In this document: positions 54,905-63,078 of the stretch, one piece after another
Layout: each line of letters opens with the position of its first letter
Position numbering within the stretch: the stretch's first letter is position 1
Origin: Paenibacillus tritici
GTDB lineage: Bacteria > Bacillota > Bacilli > Paenibacillales > Paenibacillaceae
DNA: 64,000 bases
Direction: 5' to 3'
Assembly: GCF_013204885.1 (NCBI RefSeq)
Contig: NZ_JABMKX010000006.1
Location: 310,001 to 374,000 of the forward strand
Translations under genes and position numbers: made by a program
The notes under the pieces: generated by a model
What the model was told of the DNA's origin: nothing
The model's input: the letters and a program-made list of their open reading frames with translations, nothing else
Databases searched by the model: none

Positions 54905-56356
54905 TTGAGGAGAGAACTTGCGCTACATACAGATAAATATCAGATTAATATGATGTACGCCCACTGGGTGAATGGTACACACAAGCGCAAAGCGGTGTTC
55001 GAAGCCTACTTCCGCAGGCTGCCGTTCGGCAACGGGTTCGCTGTATTTGCCGGTCTGGAGCGGATTGCCCAGTACATTGCCGAGCTGCGGTTCACGGAAG
55101 AGGATATCCGTTACTTGTCGGAGCAGGAAGAGGACTATGCACCGGCCTTCCTGGAGGAGCTGCTGCAGTTCCATTTCCAGGGCAGCCTTCATTCCATGAA
55201 GGAAGGTGCACTTGTCTTCCCGGATGAACCGCTGATCCGTGTGGAAGGCACGATTATGGAAGCACAGCTGGTAGAGACCGCGATTCTGAACTTCATGAAC
55301 TATCAGACGCTGATCGCTACCAAGGCCTCCCGGATCAAGCAGGTAGCCCCGAATGACACGCTGCTTGAGTTCGGAACGCGGCGTGCGCAGGAAGCAGATG
55401 CCGCCGTATGGGGAGCCCGTGCTGCTTATGTGGGCGGCTTCCATGCGACCTCCAATATGCTGGCCGGCAAAAAGTTCGGCATCCCCACGAAGGGCACCCA
55501 TGCCCATTCCTGGGTGCAGAGCTTCCCAAGCGAGCAGGAAGCCTTCGACGCCTATGCCAGAGTCATGCCCGACAATGTTACCCTGCTGGTGGATACCTTC
55601 GATACCCTGCGCAGCGGGGTGCCGAATGCGATTAACACGGCGAAGAAGCTGGAGGCGCAGGGCAAGAGGATGAACGGCATCCGGCTGGACAGCGGGGACT
55701 TGGCGTATCTGTCCCGCCAGGCCCGTCAGATGCTGGATGAAGCCGGGCTGCAATATGTGAAGATCGTGGCTTCCAATGACCTGGATGAGAACACCATTAT
55801 GGACCTCAAGGCACAGGGGGCAGCGATTGACACATGGGGGGTCGGAACCCAGCTCATCACCGCGGCGGATCAGCCTTCTCTGGGCGGTGTCTATAAGCTG
55901 GTCGAGATTGAAGCTCCAAACGGTGAGATGATTCCCACCATCAAAATCTCTTCCAATCCCGAGAAGGTATCCACTCCCGGTAAAAAGGAAGTCTACCGTA
56001 TTATCGGGCAGAAAGGAAAAGCGTTGGCCGATTATATCAGCTTCGCCGGGGAGGAGGCACCGCGCAATGGTGTCCGGCTGAAGCTGTTCAATCCGCTGCA
56101 TCCATATATGAAGAAGCATGTGGAGCGCTACGAGGCTCTGCGGATGCTGGAGCCGATTGTGGTGAACGGCTTCCAGGTCTATACCCTGCCGGATCTGGCG
56201 GAGATCCGCCGTTATCATCAGGAGCAGCTCGACCTGTTCTGGCCGGAATACCTGCGTAAGCTCAACCCGGAAGTCTTCCGCGTGAACCTGAGTGAACCTT
56301 TATGGACACGCAAGCAGCAGCTGATTGCGGAGCATATGATTACGGATATGGAATAG
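54905..56356 (+). CDS. pncB: Nicotinate phosphoribosyltransferase
   Basis: A 483-residue NAPRTase forming nicotinate mononucleotide from nicotinate and PRPP, in the Preiss-Handler pathway. Family blocks are [14 protein letters not shown] at the N-terminus, [28 protein letters not shown] (substrate His region) and the phosphate-binding [13 protein letters not shown]. It begins with TTG 54905 behind TAGGAGATG. It is 67 bp after pncA, probably in the same transcript, and ends in a strong terminator. Confidence 0.95.
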   Translation: MRRELALHTDKYQINMMYAHWVNGTHKRKAVFEAYFRRLPFGNGFAVFAGLERIAQYIAELRFTEEDIRYLSEQEEDYAPAFLEELLQFHFQGSLHSMKEGALVFPDEPLIRVEGTIMEAQLVETAILNFMNYQTLIATKASRIKQVAPNDTLLEFGTRRAQEADAAVWGARAAYVGGFHATSNMLAGKKFGIPTKGTHAHSWVQSFPSEQEAFDAYARVMPDNVTLLVDTFDTLRSGVPNAINTAKKLEAQGKRMNGIRLDSGDLAYLSRQARQMLDEAGLQYVKIVASNDLDENTIMDLKAQGAAIDTWGVGTQLITAADQPSLGGVYKLVEIEAPNGEMIPTIKISSNPEKVSTPGKKEVYRIIGQKGKALADYISFAGEEAPRNGVRLKLFNPLHPYMKKHVERYEALRMLEPIVVNGFQVYTLPDLAEIRRYHQEQLDLFWPEYLRKLNPEVFRVNLSEPLWTRKQQLIAEHMITDME

Positions 56357-56377
56357 AGCAACATTGATGTATCTAGC

Positions 56378-56423
56378 AGCCCTCTCAGACCGTGGGAATT
56401 CCGCGGCCTGAGAGGGCTTTTAT
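56378..56423 (+). terminator. Strong terminator after pncB
   Basis: AGCCCTCTCAG pairs with CTGAGAGGGCT, with a second inner stem (CCG/CGG), followed by TTTTA. Confidence 0.85.
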
Positions 56424-56485
56424 TGGATTTATAGGCTTCAAAGCTATAAAAGTTCAAAAGTTCCTTCTATTACTTTCCGCGCTGA

Positions 56486-56523
56486 AACGGCTACGCTGTC
56501 CTTCTAAGGATGGCGTAGCCGTT
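56486..56523. other. Isolated long hairpin
   Basis: AACGGCTACGC-T-GTCCTT and AAGGA-T-GGCGTAGCCGTT form an almost perfect 17-bp stem in the 670-bp gap after pncB. No T-run follows, so it is not a classical terminator. It directly precedes the degenerate repeat region. Confidence 0.6.
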
Positions 56524-56563
56524 ACTACTGGTGGATAAGCCCTCCTGTGGTGCGGGAGAGTGT

Positions 56564-56790
56564 AGGTGGATTTATTCCACTTGATGATGTGCGGATGAAT
56601 CGTTATGCGGCAGCAGGTGGATTAACAGCACTTAAAAAGACACATTTTATTCAAACTAGCCGATAAGTACAATAGCAGATGCTGTTTATCCACTTGTTGC
56701 GGAACATCCTTCGAAAATCGGCGAAATAAGCTACATTATTCCACTTGCTGATGCGGCGCCCGGGAAATCTTCTGCGCATTCACCCAATTA
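56564..56790. repeat. Array D: degenerate repeats with partial 51-bp spacing
   Basis: AGGTGGATT recurs at 56564 and 56615 (51 bp). (T/A)TCCACTTG(T/C)TG recurs at 56689 and 56740 (51 bp), with a related TTCCACTTGATG at 56576. The middle unit carries an insertion of about 11 bp. It is poorly conserved and read by eye. The rest of the 56357-57026 gap shows no gene; a small open frame near 56803-56997 has no support. Confidence 0.4.
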
Positions 56791-57026
56791 CGGTTCCTCC
56801 TCATGTATAGCAGATATTATGTTAAACATAGTAGATTAGTCCGGCCCGCTTCAACCGGCACGAACATAGGAGAGGATTCAGCAGCATACGACGGGACCAT
56901 CTGCTCATTGACAGCAAGCCGCTGGAATAATATATTAAATGTGTTCATATTTACAAATATGGAAGAAAGAGTTCGAATCTTGCAATTCTCTGCCTGATCC
57001 ACCAACCAACGAGGAGTGAATGGGTT

Positions 57027-58256
57027 ATGAACAAGCAAGGTAAGCGCAAGCTGCACTGGACAAGTCTGATGCTTCTATGTTTGGCTGTCTTCATCCTGCC
57101 CGCCGGGTCTGCATTCGCCGCCGTGAACAAGCCGTTCCCGCAGCATACGACCTATACAAGCGGAACCATCAAGCCGAATCATGTAACACAAACCGTACTG
57201 GATAATGCTGTGAAGACCAAATGGGATGCCTGGAAGGGGACCTACCTCAAACCGGCCGGAACCGGCAAATATTATGTTAAATATAATTCAGCCGGGGAGA
57301 CGGTATCTGAAGCGCAGGGTTACGGGATGCTGTTCACCGTCTTAATGGCCGGTTATGAACCGAATGCGCAAACCTATTATAATGGACTCTATAATTATTA
57401 CAAGGCGCACCCCAGCTCCATTAATCCGTACCTGATGTCCTGGAAACAGAACAGCAGCTTCCAGAATGTCGAAGGCGAGAATTCGGCCACAGACGGTGAC
57501 ATGGATATTGCCTACTCCCTGCTGCTCGCCCACAGACAATGGGGAAGCAGCGGAACCGTTAATTATCAGCAGGCCGCCACCAATATCATCAACGCCATTA
57601 TGAATAATGATATCAATCAGACTCAGTGGACGATCCGGCTTGGGGACTGGGCGAGCAGCGGCTCCTATAATACTGCCACCCGGCCTTCCGATTTCATGGT
57701 GAACCATTTCAAGGCTTTCCAGGCCGCTACAGGGGATGCCCGCTGGCAGAATGTAACGAACAAGACTTATACCTTAATCAACAGCCTCTATACCGGCTAT
57801 AGCTCCACTACCGGTCTGCTCCCTGACTTCGTTGTCTATTCCAATAATACGTACAAACCCGCTGCGCCGAACTTCCTGGAGTCTGATAACGACGGGGATT
57901 ATAACTATAATTCCTGCCGTATCCCGTGGCGGATTACCACCGACTACTTGCTTACTGGGGATAATCGCGCCTTGTCCCAGCTTACTCAGCTGAACAGCTG
58001 GATCAAGACCAAGACAAGCAATACGCCCGGTAATATCAAAGACGGCTATAAGCTGAACGGAACCACTTTTGGCAGCTATAACAGCGGCGCATTCTATGCT
58101 CCCTTTGGTGTCAGTGCTATGACCTCATCTGCGAACCAGAACTGGCTGAACTCCCTTTGGAACCATACCGCCAGTAGCGCAGCAGAGGATTATTATGAAG
58201 ACAGTCTCAAGCTGTTCTCGATGATTGTGATGTCAGGCAACTGGTGGGCCTACTAA
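57027..58256 (+). CDS. Secreted GH8 glycoside hydrolase (endoglucanase/lichenase/chitosanase)
   Basis: A 409-residue secreted enzyme with a signal peptide (hydrophobic core about 12-28, likely cleavage after SAFA-A). It has a single family 8 (alpha/alpha)6 catalytic domain and no binding module. The proton donor E95 lies in TVSEAQGYGM, a hallmark of GH8, and TDGDMDIAYSLLLA carries a conserved active-site acid. GH8 includes beta-1,4-glucanases, lichenases, chitosanases and reducing-end xylanases. Similarity to Bacillus and Paenibacillus chitosanase/glucanase forms is my impression; the substrate is not settled. GAGG precedes the ATG. Monocistronic. Confidence 0.92.
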   Translation: MNKQGKRKLHWTSLMLLCLAVFILPAGSAFAAVNKPFPQHTTYTSGTIKPNHVTQTVLDNAVKTKWDAWKGTYLKPAGTGKYYVKYNSAGETVSEAQGYGMLFTVLMAGYEPNAQTYYNGLYNYYKAHPSSINPYLMSWKQNSSFQNVEGENSATDGDMDIAYSLLLAHRQWGSSGTVNYQQAATNIINAIMNNDINQTQWTIRLGDWASSGSYNTATRPSDFMVNHFKAFQAATGDARWQNVTNKTYTLINSLYTGYSSTTGLLPDFVVYSNNTYKPAAPNFLESDNDGDYNYNSCRIPWRITTDYLLTGDNRALSQLTQLNSWIKTKTSNTPGNIKDGYKLNGTTFGSYNSGAFYAPFGVSAMTSSANQNWLNSLWNHTASSAAEDYYEDSLKLFSMIVMSGNWWAY

Positions 58257-58276
58257 GCGTTATATAAGCTGAAGAC

Positions 58277-58314
58277 GAGACTCCTTCCTTTACGGACAGG
58301 AGTTTCTTTCTTTT
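58277..58314 (+). terminator. Terminator after the GH8 gene
   Basis: GAGACTCCT pairs with AGGAGTTTC (one G-U), followed by TTTCTTTT. Confidence 0.7.
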
Positions 58315-58327
58315 GGCAGCATGTACC

Positions 58328-58413
58328 TGTGATATATATCATTATTTCTGTGATCTTTTTAACATCTTAATTTTTAATTTTATTGCTAAATTAAGGATGA
58401 CATTCATTTCACA
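58328..58413. promoter_or_regulatory. Cluster of three FNR/CRP-like boxes upstream of the oxidoreductase operon
   Basis: TGTGA-N6-TCATT (58328-58343), TGTGA-N6-TAACA (58349-58364) and TGACA-N6-TCACA (58398-58413) match the TGTGA-N6-TCACA consensus at 8, 9 and 8 of 10 positions. The first two are centred 21 bp apart, two helical turns. They lie 110-190 bp before an oxygen-sensitive-type ferredoxin oxidoreductase, so anaerobic control by Fnr is plausible. By-eye matches in an AT-rich region. Confidence 0.45.
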
Positions 58414-58521
58414 TCAAGTATGGAGAATGCAAGATATGTCACTTCGCAGCTTGCACAATCAAGTTACAATCGTTGAAAAAGTCAAAAGGATGTTATTCTT
58501 TTTGACCCAAAGAAAGGGGTT

Positions 58522-59538
58522 ATGTCGGTGGTACAATTGCCAATAGTAAATGAGCTCGGATTCTTTGAGATTCGTCTTGAATCCATTGGAGGCCTGGGAG
58601 CGAATCTCGCAGGTAAAATGCTGGCGGAAGCGGGAGTAGTCGGCGCAGGACTGAATGGCGTCAGCTTCTCATCGTATGGTTCGGAGAAGAAGGGGTCTGC
58701 GGTTAAGGCACATATCCGTTTTTGCGATATGAACACTCATATCCGTGATACCTCCCCGGTAGAGCGTCCGCATGTAGTAGGCGTATTTCATGAAGCACTT
58801 GCCAAGACCGTGAATGTAACCAGCGGAATTCATGAACACAGCACCGTTCTTGTGAACTCGGCCAAGACGCCGGAAGAACTCAGAGAGCTGCTGAAGGTGA
58901 AGGCCGGTACGATCGCAGTAATTGATGCTACCAGCATTGCGCTCCAAGAAAAGAACCGGGTCAACATGGCGATGCTCGGCGCGCTGTTCCGGCTCTGCCC
59001 GTTCCTGGATACGGATATTATGAAGGGCGTTATTGAGAAGTCCCTCGGCAAAAAATATCCGCAGGCCGTTCAGTCAGCCATTACGACCTTTGAACGTGGC
59101 TACAATGAAGTGAAATTCATGCAGTTCGAGCTGGCTGCCGGTGACAGTATGCCGCTATATGTCCGTTCCGATATCTCGGCGCTGGGGTATGAGACTCAGC
59201 CGATCGGCGGAACGATCACCAACCCGGGCGGCAGCTTCCTGAAGAATCTCAGCATCTCCCGTTCCGGTATGCTTCCGGTCTTCGAGATAGAGACCTGTAT
59301 CAACTGTGCGCAGTGTGACACGGTATGTCCTGACCAATGCTTCGTGTGGGAAGAGCGTCCGGACCGCAAGGGCCGTCCGCAGATGTTCCTGCTTGGTATT
59401 GACTACCAGTACTGCAAAGGCTGTCTGAAATGTATCGGTGCCTGCCCGACCTCGGCATTATCCAGCCTGAGAGAGCAGGAAGGCTTCGCAGACAGTCATA
59501 GCGTGAAGCATCAGTTTGATCTGGTAACTCCAGTCTAA
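58522..59538 (+). CDS. 2-oxoacid:ferredoxin oxidoreductase, fused gamma-delta subunit
   Basis: A 338-residue protein. Residues about 1-200 are the gamma (catalytic-interface) domain, with LESIGGLGANLAGKMLAEAG and SYGSEKKGSAVKAHIRF. The C-terminal about 100 residues are a delta-type ferredoxin domain with two [4Fe-4S] motifs, CINCAQCDTVCP and CKGCLKCIGACP. The start is behind AAAGGGG. With the next gene it makes a complete two-protein enzyme that oxidatively decarboxylates a 2-oxoacid to an acyl-CoA and reduces ferredoxin or a similar carrier. The substrate (pyruvate, 2-oxoglutarate or branched-chain oxoacid) is not clear from sequence. Confidence 0.92.
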   Translation: MSVVQLPIVNELGFFEIRLESIGGLGANLAGKMLAEAGVVGAGLNGVSFSSYGSEKKGSAVKAHIRFCDMNTHIRDTSPVERPHVVGVFHEALAKTVNVTSGIHEHSTVLVNSAKTPEELRELLKVKAGTIAVIDATSIALQEKNRVNMAMLGALFRLCPFLDTDIMKGVIEKSLGKKYPQAVQSAITTFERGYNEVKFMQFELAAGDSMPLYVRSDISALGYETQPIGGTITNPGGSFLKNLSISRSGMLPVFEIETCINCAQCDTVCPDQCFVWEERPDRKGRPQMFLLGIDYQYCKGCLKCIGACPTSALSSLREQEGFADSHSVKHQFDLVTPV

Positions 59539-59564
59539 TATCCGGAAGAGAGGTGGAATGAATT

Positions 59565-61871
59565 GTGGCTATTGATTATGAAAAAGAAGTAGGCTCCGCC
59601 AAGGTAGAGCAGAAATTCCTGTATGAGTCCGGCAATGAAATGGCTGCCTATGCTGCCCATCAGATTAACTATCATGTCATGGGATATTTCCCGATCTCCC
59701 CATCGACAGAGGTTGCCCAGTTCCTCGATACGATGAAAGCCAGCGGCCAGCACGATATTATGCTGGTGCCTTCCGACGGCGAGCACAGCTCCGCAGGGAT
59801 ATGCTACGGCGCGTCCACAGCGGGCGGCCGGGTGTTCAATGCAACCAGCGCCCAGGGTTATATGTTCATGCTGGAGCAGCTGCCTGTACAAGCAGGTACG
59901 CGGATGCCTATGGTCATGAACCTGGTCTGCCGTTCGATTTCGGGACCGCTCAACATTCACGGTGACCATTCGGACCTGTATTTCGCCCTGAATACCGGCT
60001 GGCCGATCCTGATGTGCCGTGACCCGCAGTCAGTCTATGATATGAACCTGATGGCGCTGAAGCTGGCGGAGCATGCCAAAGTCCGCCTGCCGGTGATGGT
60101 TGCTTCCGACGGCTATTTTACTTCGCACCAGAAGCGCCGTGTGCAGGCTTTTGCCCATCGCGAGGATGTTCATAAGTTCGTTGGCGAACAACCGCCTGCA
60201 GGCTTCACAGATACCCTGGACCGTAACAATCCGGTAACTGTGGGACCTTACATGAACGAACCGGATTATATCAACAACCGCTACCAGCAGTCTGTTGCCA
60301 TGTACAATGCCGGGGAAGTCTTTGAAGAGATTGCCGAGGAATTCGCGGTGCTCACCGGACGCCGCTATGAGATGATCGAGCAGTACCGGATGGAGGATGC
60401 CGATGTAGCCGTCTTCCTGATGAACTCCGCTTCGGAGATTATCAAGGATGTGGTCGACCAGCTCCGCGAGCAGGGAATCAAGGCGGGCGCAATCTCCCCG
60501 AACATGATCCGCCCGTTCCCGCAGAAGCAGATTGCCGAAGCGCTGAAGCATGTCAAAGCGATCACTGTAGGTGACCGTGCGGATTCCGTCGGCGGACACG
60601 GCGGCAACATGGTTAACGAGATTAAGGCCGCACTGTTCACTTACGGCAACACAACCACTAAGGTCATTAGCCGGATCTATGGACTGGGCGGTAAAGACTT
60701 CTATGCAGAAGACGGACACCACTTCTTCCAGCTGGCAATGGATGCAGTCGTAGCGGACCATGTAGAGATTCCGTTTGACTACTATGGTCATAATCCGGGA
60801 GCGCCGGAGAACGCGCCTAAGCGTCTGCTGAAGCCGATGAATTTCGATCTGCTGAAGACCGGCCTGATCACCGTGAGCAAGAATGAAGAGACCGGGAAGC
60901 TGAGTGTACGGGTTCCGCCGGTGCGCTCCCTGATGAAGAAGCCAAGACGTCTGTCCCCTGGACACGGCGCATGTCCGGGCTGCGGGATTTTCTCCGGCCT
61001 GGAGCTGTTCTTCAAAGGCATTGAAGGGGATATCGTCGCGCTCTACCACACTGGCTGCGCCATGGTTACCACTACCGGCTATCCGTATTCCTCCCATAAA
61101 TCGACGTTCATCCACAACCTGTTCCAGAACGGTGCAGCCACCCTGTCCGGTGTGGTTGAGATGTTCTGGGAACGCAAACGCCGCGGCGAGCTTGACGGTC
61201 TGGGCCTGAAGGAGGACTTCACCTTCGTGATGGTGACCGGCGACGGCGGTATGGACATTGGTATGGGACCAGCCATCGGAGCAGCGCTGCGCGGGCACAA
61301 GATGATCATCGTGGAGTACGATAACGAGGGCTACATGAATACGGGGGCACAGCAGTCTTACTCCACTCCGCTGGGACACCGTACTTCAACCTCAAGCATC
61401 GGCAAAACCCAGCAGGGCAAGCTGACCCAGCATAAGGATACCGCGCAGATTATGGCGGCTACCAATATCCCTTATGTCTTCACAGGCTGTGAAGCTTATC
61501 CGCAGGATATGCTGAAGAAGGCCGCCAAGGCCCAGTGGTATGCACAGAATGAGGGCCTGGTGTACGGCAAGATCCTGATTGCCTGTCCGCTCAACTGGAT
61601 GAGCGAGGATAAGGACGGAACGGATATCGTGTCCCTGGCCGTTGAATCCTGCTTCTTCCCGCTCTATGAAGTAGAGCAGGGCATAACCAACATTACGTAC
61701 AATCCGGAAGACAAGGATAAGCGCGTTGAAGTATCCGCCTGGCTGAAGACGATGGGCAAAACCCGTCACCTGCTGAAGCCGGAGAACGAACCAGCCCTGC
61801 GCAGCTTCGAGGGTGAAGTACAGCGCCGCTGGAGCCGTCTCAAAGCGAAACACGAGCATCCGGATCTATAA
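59565..61871 (+). CDS. 2-oxoacid:ferredoxin oxidoreductase, fused alpha-beta subunit
   Basis: A 768-residue protein starting with GTG 59565 behind AGAGGTGG. Residues about 10-270 form the alpha pyrimidine-binding domain (NYHVMGYFPISPSTEVAQFL). About 280-400 form the C-terminal alpha domain (VGDRADSVGGHGGNMVNEIK). About 450-740 form the beta TPP-binding domain with GHGACPGCGIF and the thiamine motif VTGDGGMDIG followed by the conserved Asn in YDNEGYMN. Alpha and beta, usually separate genes, are joined here. It follows the gamma-delta gene by 26 bp. Classical single-chain pyruvate:ferredoxin oxidoreductases have another domain order and length. Confidence 0.92.
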   Translation: MAIDYEKEVGSAKVEQKFLYESGNEMAAYAAHQINYHVMGYFPISPSTEVAQFLDTMKASGQHDIMLVPSDGEHSSAGICYGASTAGGRVFNATSAQGYMFMLEQLPVQAGTRMPMVMNLVCRSISGPLNIHGDHSDLYFALNTGWPILMCRDPQSVYDMNLMALKLAEHAKVRLPVMVASDGYFTSHQKRRVQAFAHREDVHKFVGEQPPAGFTDTLDRNNPVTVGPYMNEPDYINNRYQQSVAMYNAGEVFEEIAEEFAVLTGRRYEMIEQYRMEDADVAVFLMNSASEIIKDVVDQLREQGIKAGAISPNMIRPFPQKQIAEALKHVKAITVGDRADSVGGHGGNMVNEIKAALFTYGNTTTKVISRIYGLGGKDFYAEDGHHFFQLAMDAVVADHVEIPFDYYGHNPGAPENAPKRLLKPMNFDLLKTGLITVSKNEETGKLSVRVPPVRSLMKKPRRLSPGHGACPGCGIFSGLELFFKGIEGDIVALYHTGCAMVTTTGYPYSSHKSTFIHNLFQNGAATLSGVVEMFWERKRRGELDGLGLKEDFTFVMVTGDGGMDIGMGPAIGAALRGHKMIIVEYDNEGYMNTGAQQSYSTPLGHRTSTSSIGKTQQGKLTQHKDTAQIMAATNIPYVFTGCEAYPQDMLKKAAKAQWYAQNEGLVYGKILIACPLNWMSEDKDGTDIVSLAVESCFFPLYEVEQGITNITYNPEDKDKRVEVSAWLKTMGKTRHLLKPENEPALRSFEGEVQRRWSRLKAKHEHPDL

Positions 61872-61914
61872 GGCTTAACCGGAGCATCACTATAATAAGC
61901 AATCGTATCTATCC

Positions 61915-61945
61915 GCCCGGCAGAGATTCTCTGCCGGGCTATTTG
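61915..61945 (+). terminator. Terminator of the oxidoreductase operon
   Basis: GCCCGGCAGAG and CTCTGCCGGGC form a perfect 11-bp stem around ATT. The following TATTTG is a weak T tail. Confidence 0.75.
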
Positions 61946-62041
61946 CTGTTGTGGAGGTCTGCCGGTCAATAATGGTACCTCAAAAATAACTATTTATTAA
62001 AACACTTTTATAAAGTATTATAATAACGAGGTGGAAAGCAG

Positions 62042-63067
62042 ATGAAGAAAATTGGCGGCAATGCAGTGGTGATGCGCGAGGTAAATAGCAATCTGGTACG
62101 GCAGGTGCTGAAGGAACACGGGCAAGCGACCAAACGGCAGATTGCTGATAGCTGCGGTCTTAGTGTCGTTACGGTTGGAACCGTACTGCAGATTCTGGAG
62201 GCGCGGAATGAGGTGCTGCCGGGAGAACTCATAGCTTCAAGCGGCGGGAGACCGGCCCAGCAGTACATATACAATGACGAATACGCGCTGGCGCTGATCT
62301 TGTTCACCCATGAAGAGCAGGGTGTGATTGCTATTCACAGAACGGTCGTCACGCTTACCGGCCGCAAGCTGCTGGAGGACAGCATAGAGGTCTCAGGGGT
62401 GGACCTGGCGGTCTTTGAAGCGGTTATCGACCGCTCGCTGGAGCTGTACTCCTCCATACAGGCCATCGGACTGGGGCTGCCCGGCTCGGAAGTGGACGGC
62501 ATCCTGGCGGTATCCGATTACGAAGCGCTGCGCGGAGTAGCGGTGGCCGAGCATTTCAGGCAGCGTTACGGCAAACCTGTAATCATAGAGAATGACGTCA
62601 ACGCAGCCGTTATCGGTTATTGCCGCCGGATGAAGGAGGAGGCAGCTTCGGTTATTTATCTGTATTTCCCGGACCGCTATCCGCCGGGGGCCGGGATATT
62701 CATCGGCGGCAAGCTGTACAAGGGAAAACGCGGCTTCGCCGGAGAGGTGGCCAACATTCCGCTCGGTCTTCCTTGGGGAGACAGCGGACTTATGGCATCC
62801 TTCGGCACGCTTGCCGATGCAATTGCCAAGCTGGCCGTGGCTGTCAGCAGTGTTCTGAATCCGGATATTGTGGTGCTGTACGGCAGCTTCCTGCACGAAG
62901 AACTTCTTGAGGCGGTGGAGGGCAACTGCAAGAGCTTGCTGCCTGCCCCTGCCATTCCACAGGTAAGAAGGTCCAATGATTTCGCCGCTGACTATATTCA
63001 GGGCATGATTGTTCAGACGCTGGGGACATTGGAGCAAAGACTATTTTTAACGACAATTGAAGGTTAG
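62042..63067 (+). CDS. ROK-family transcriptional regulator (NagC/XylR type)
   Basis: A 341-residue regulator. The N-terminal winged helix (TKRQIADSCGLSVVTVGTVL) is followed by a ROK sugar-kinase-like domain with IENDVNAAVIGYC and the AGIFIGGKLYKGKRGFAGEV loop. The zinc-binding cysteine motif of active ROK kinases is absent, as is the usual ATP motif, so it is a sugar-sensing regulator, not a kinase. GAGGTGG precedes the ATG. It lies 11 bp before the MFS transporter gene, which it probably controls. Confidence 0.88.
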   Translation: MKKIGGNAVVMREVNSNLVRQVLKEHGQATKRQIADSCGLSVVTVGTVLQILEARNEVLPGELIASSGGRPAQQYIYNDEYALALILFTHEEQGVIAIHRTVVTLTGRKLLEDSIEVSGVDLAVFEAVIDRSLELYSSIQAIGLGLPGSEVDGILAVSDYEALRGVAVAEHFRQRYGKPVIIENDVNAAVIGYCRRMKEEAASVIYLYFPDRYPPGAGIFIGGKLYKGKRGFAGEVANIPLGLPWGDSGLMASFGTLADAIAKLAVAVSSVLNPDIVVLYGSFLHEELLEAVEGNCKSLLPAPAIPQVRRSNDFAADYIQGMIVQTLGTLEQRLFLTTIEG

Positions 63068-63078
63068 GCGGGGGAAAC

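Noticed and set aside
56960..57008. tRNA-like 3' end (GTTCGAATC followed by CCACCA)
   Set aside because: The putative T-arm has only about three pairs and no acceptor, D or anticodon arms can be built upstream.
58313..58546. 77-residue frame before the oxidoreductase
   Set aside because: It overlaps the promoter region and the next start, has no ribosome-binding site and no family resemblance.
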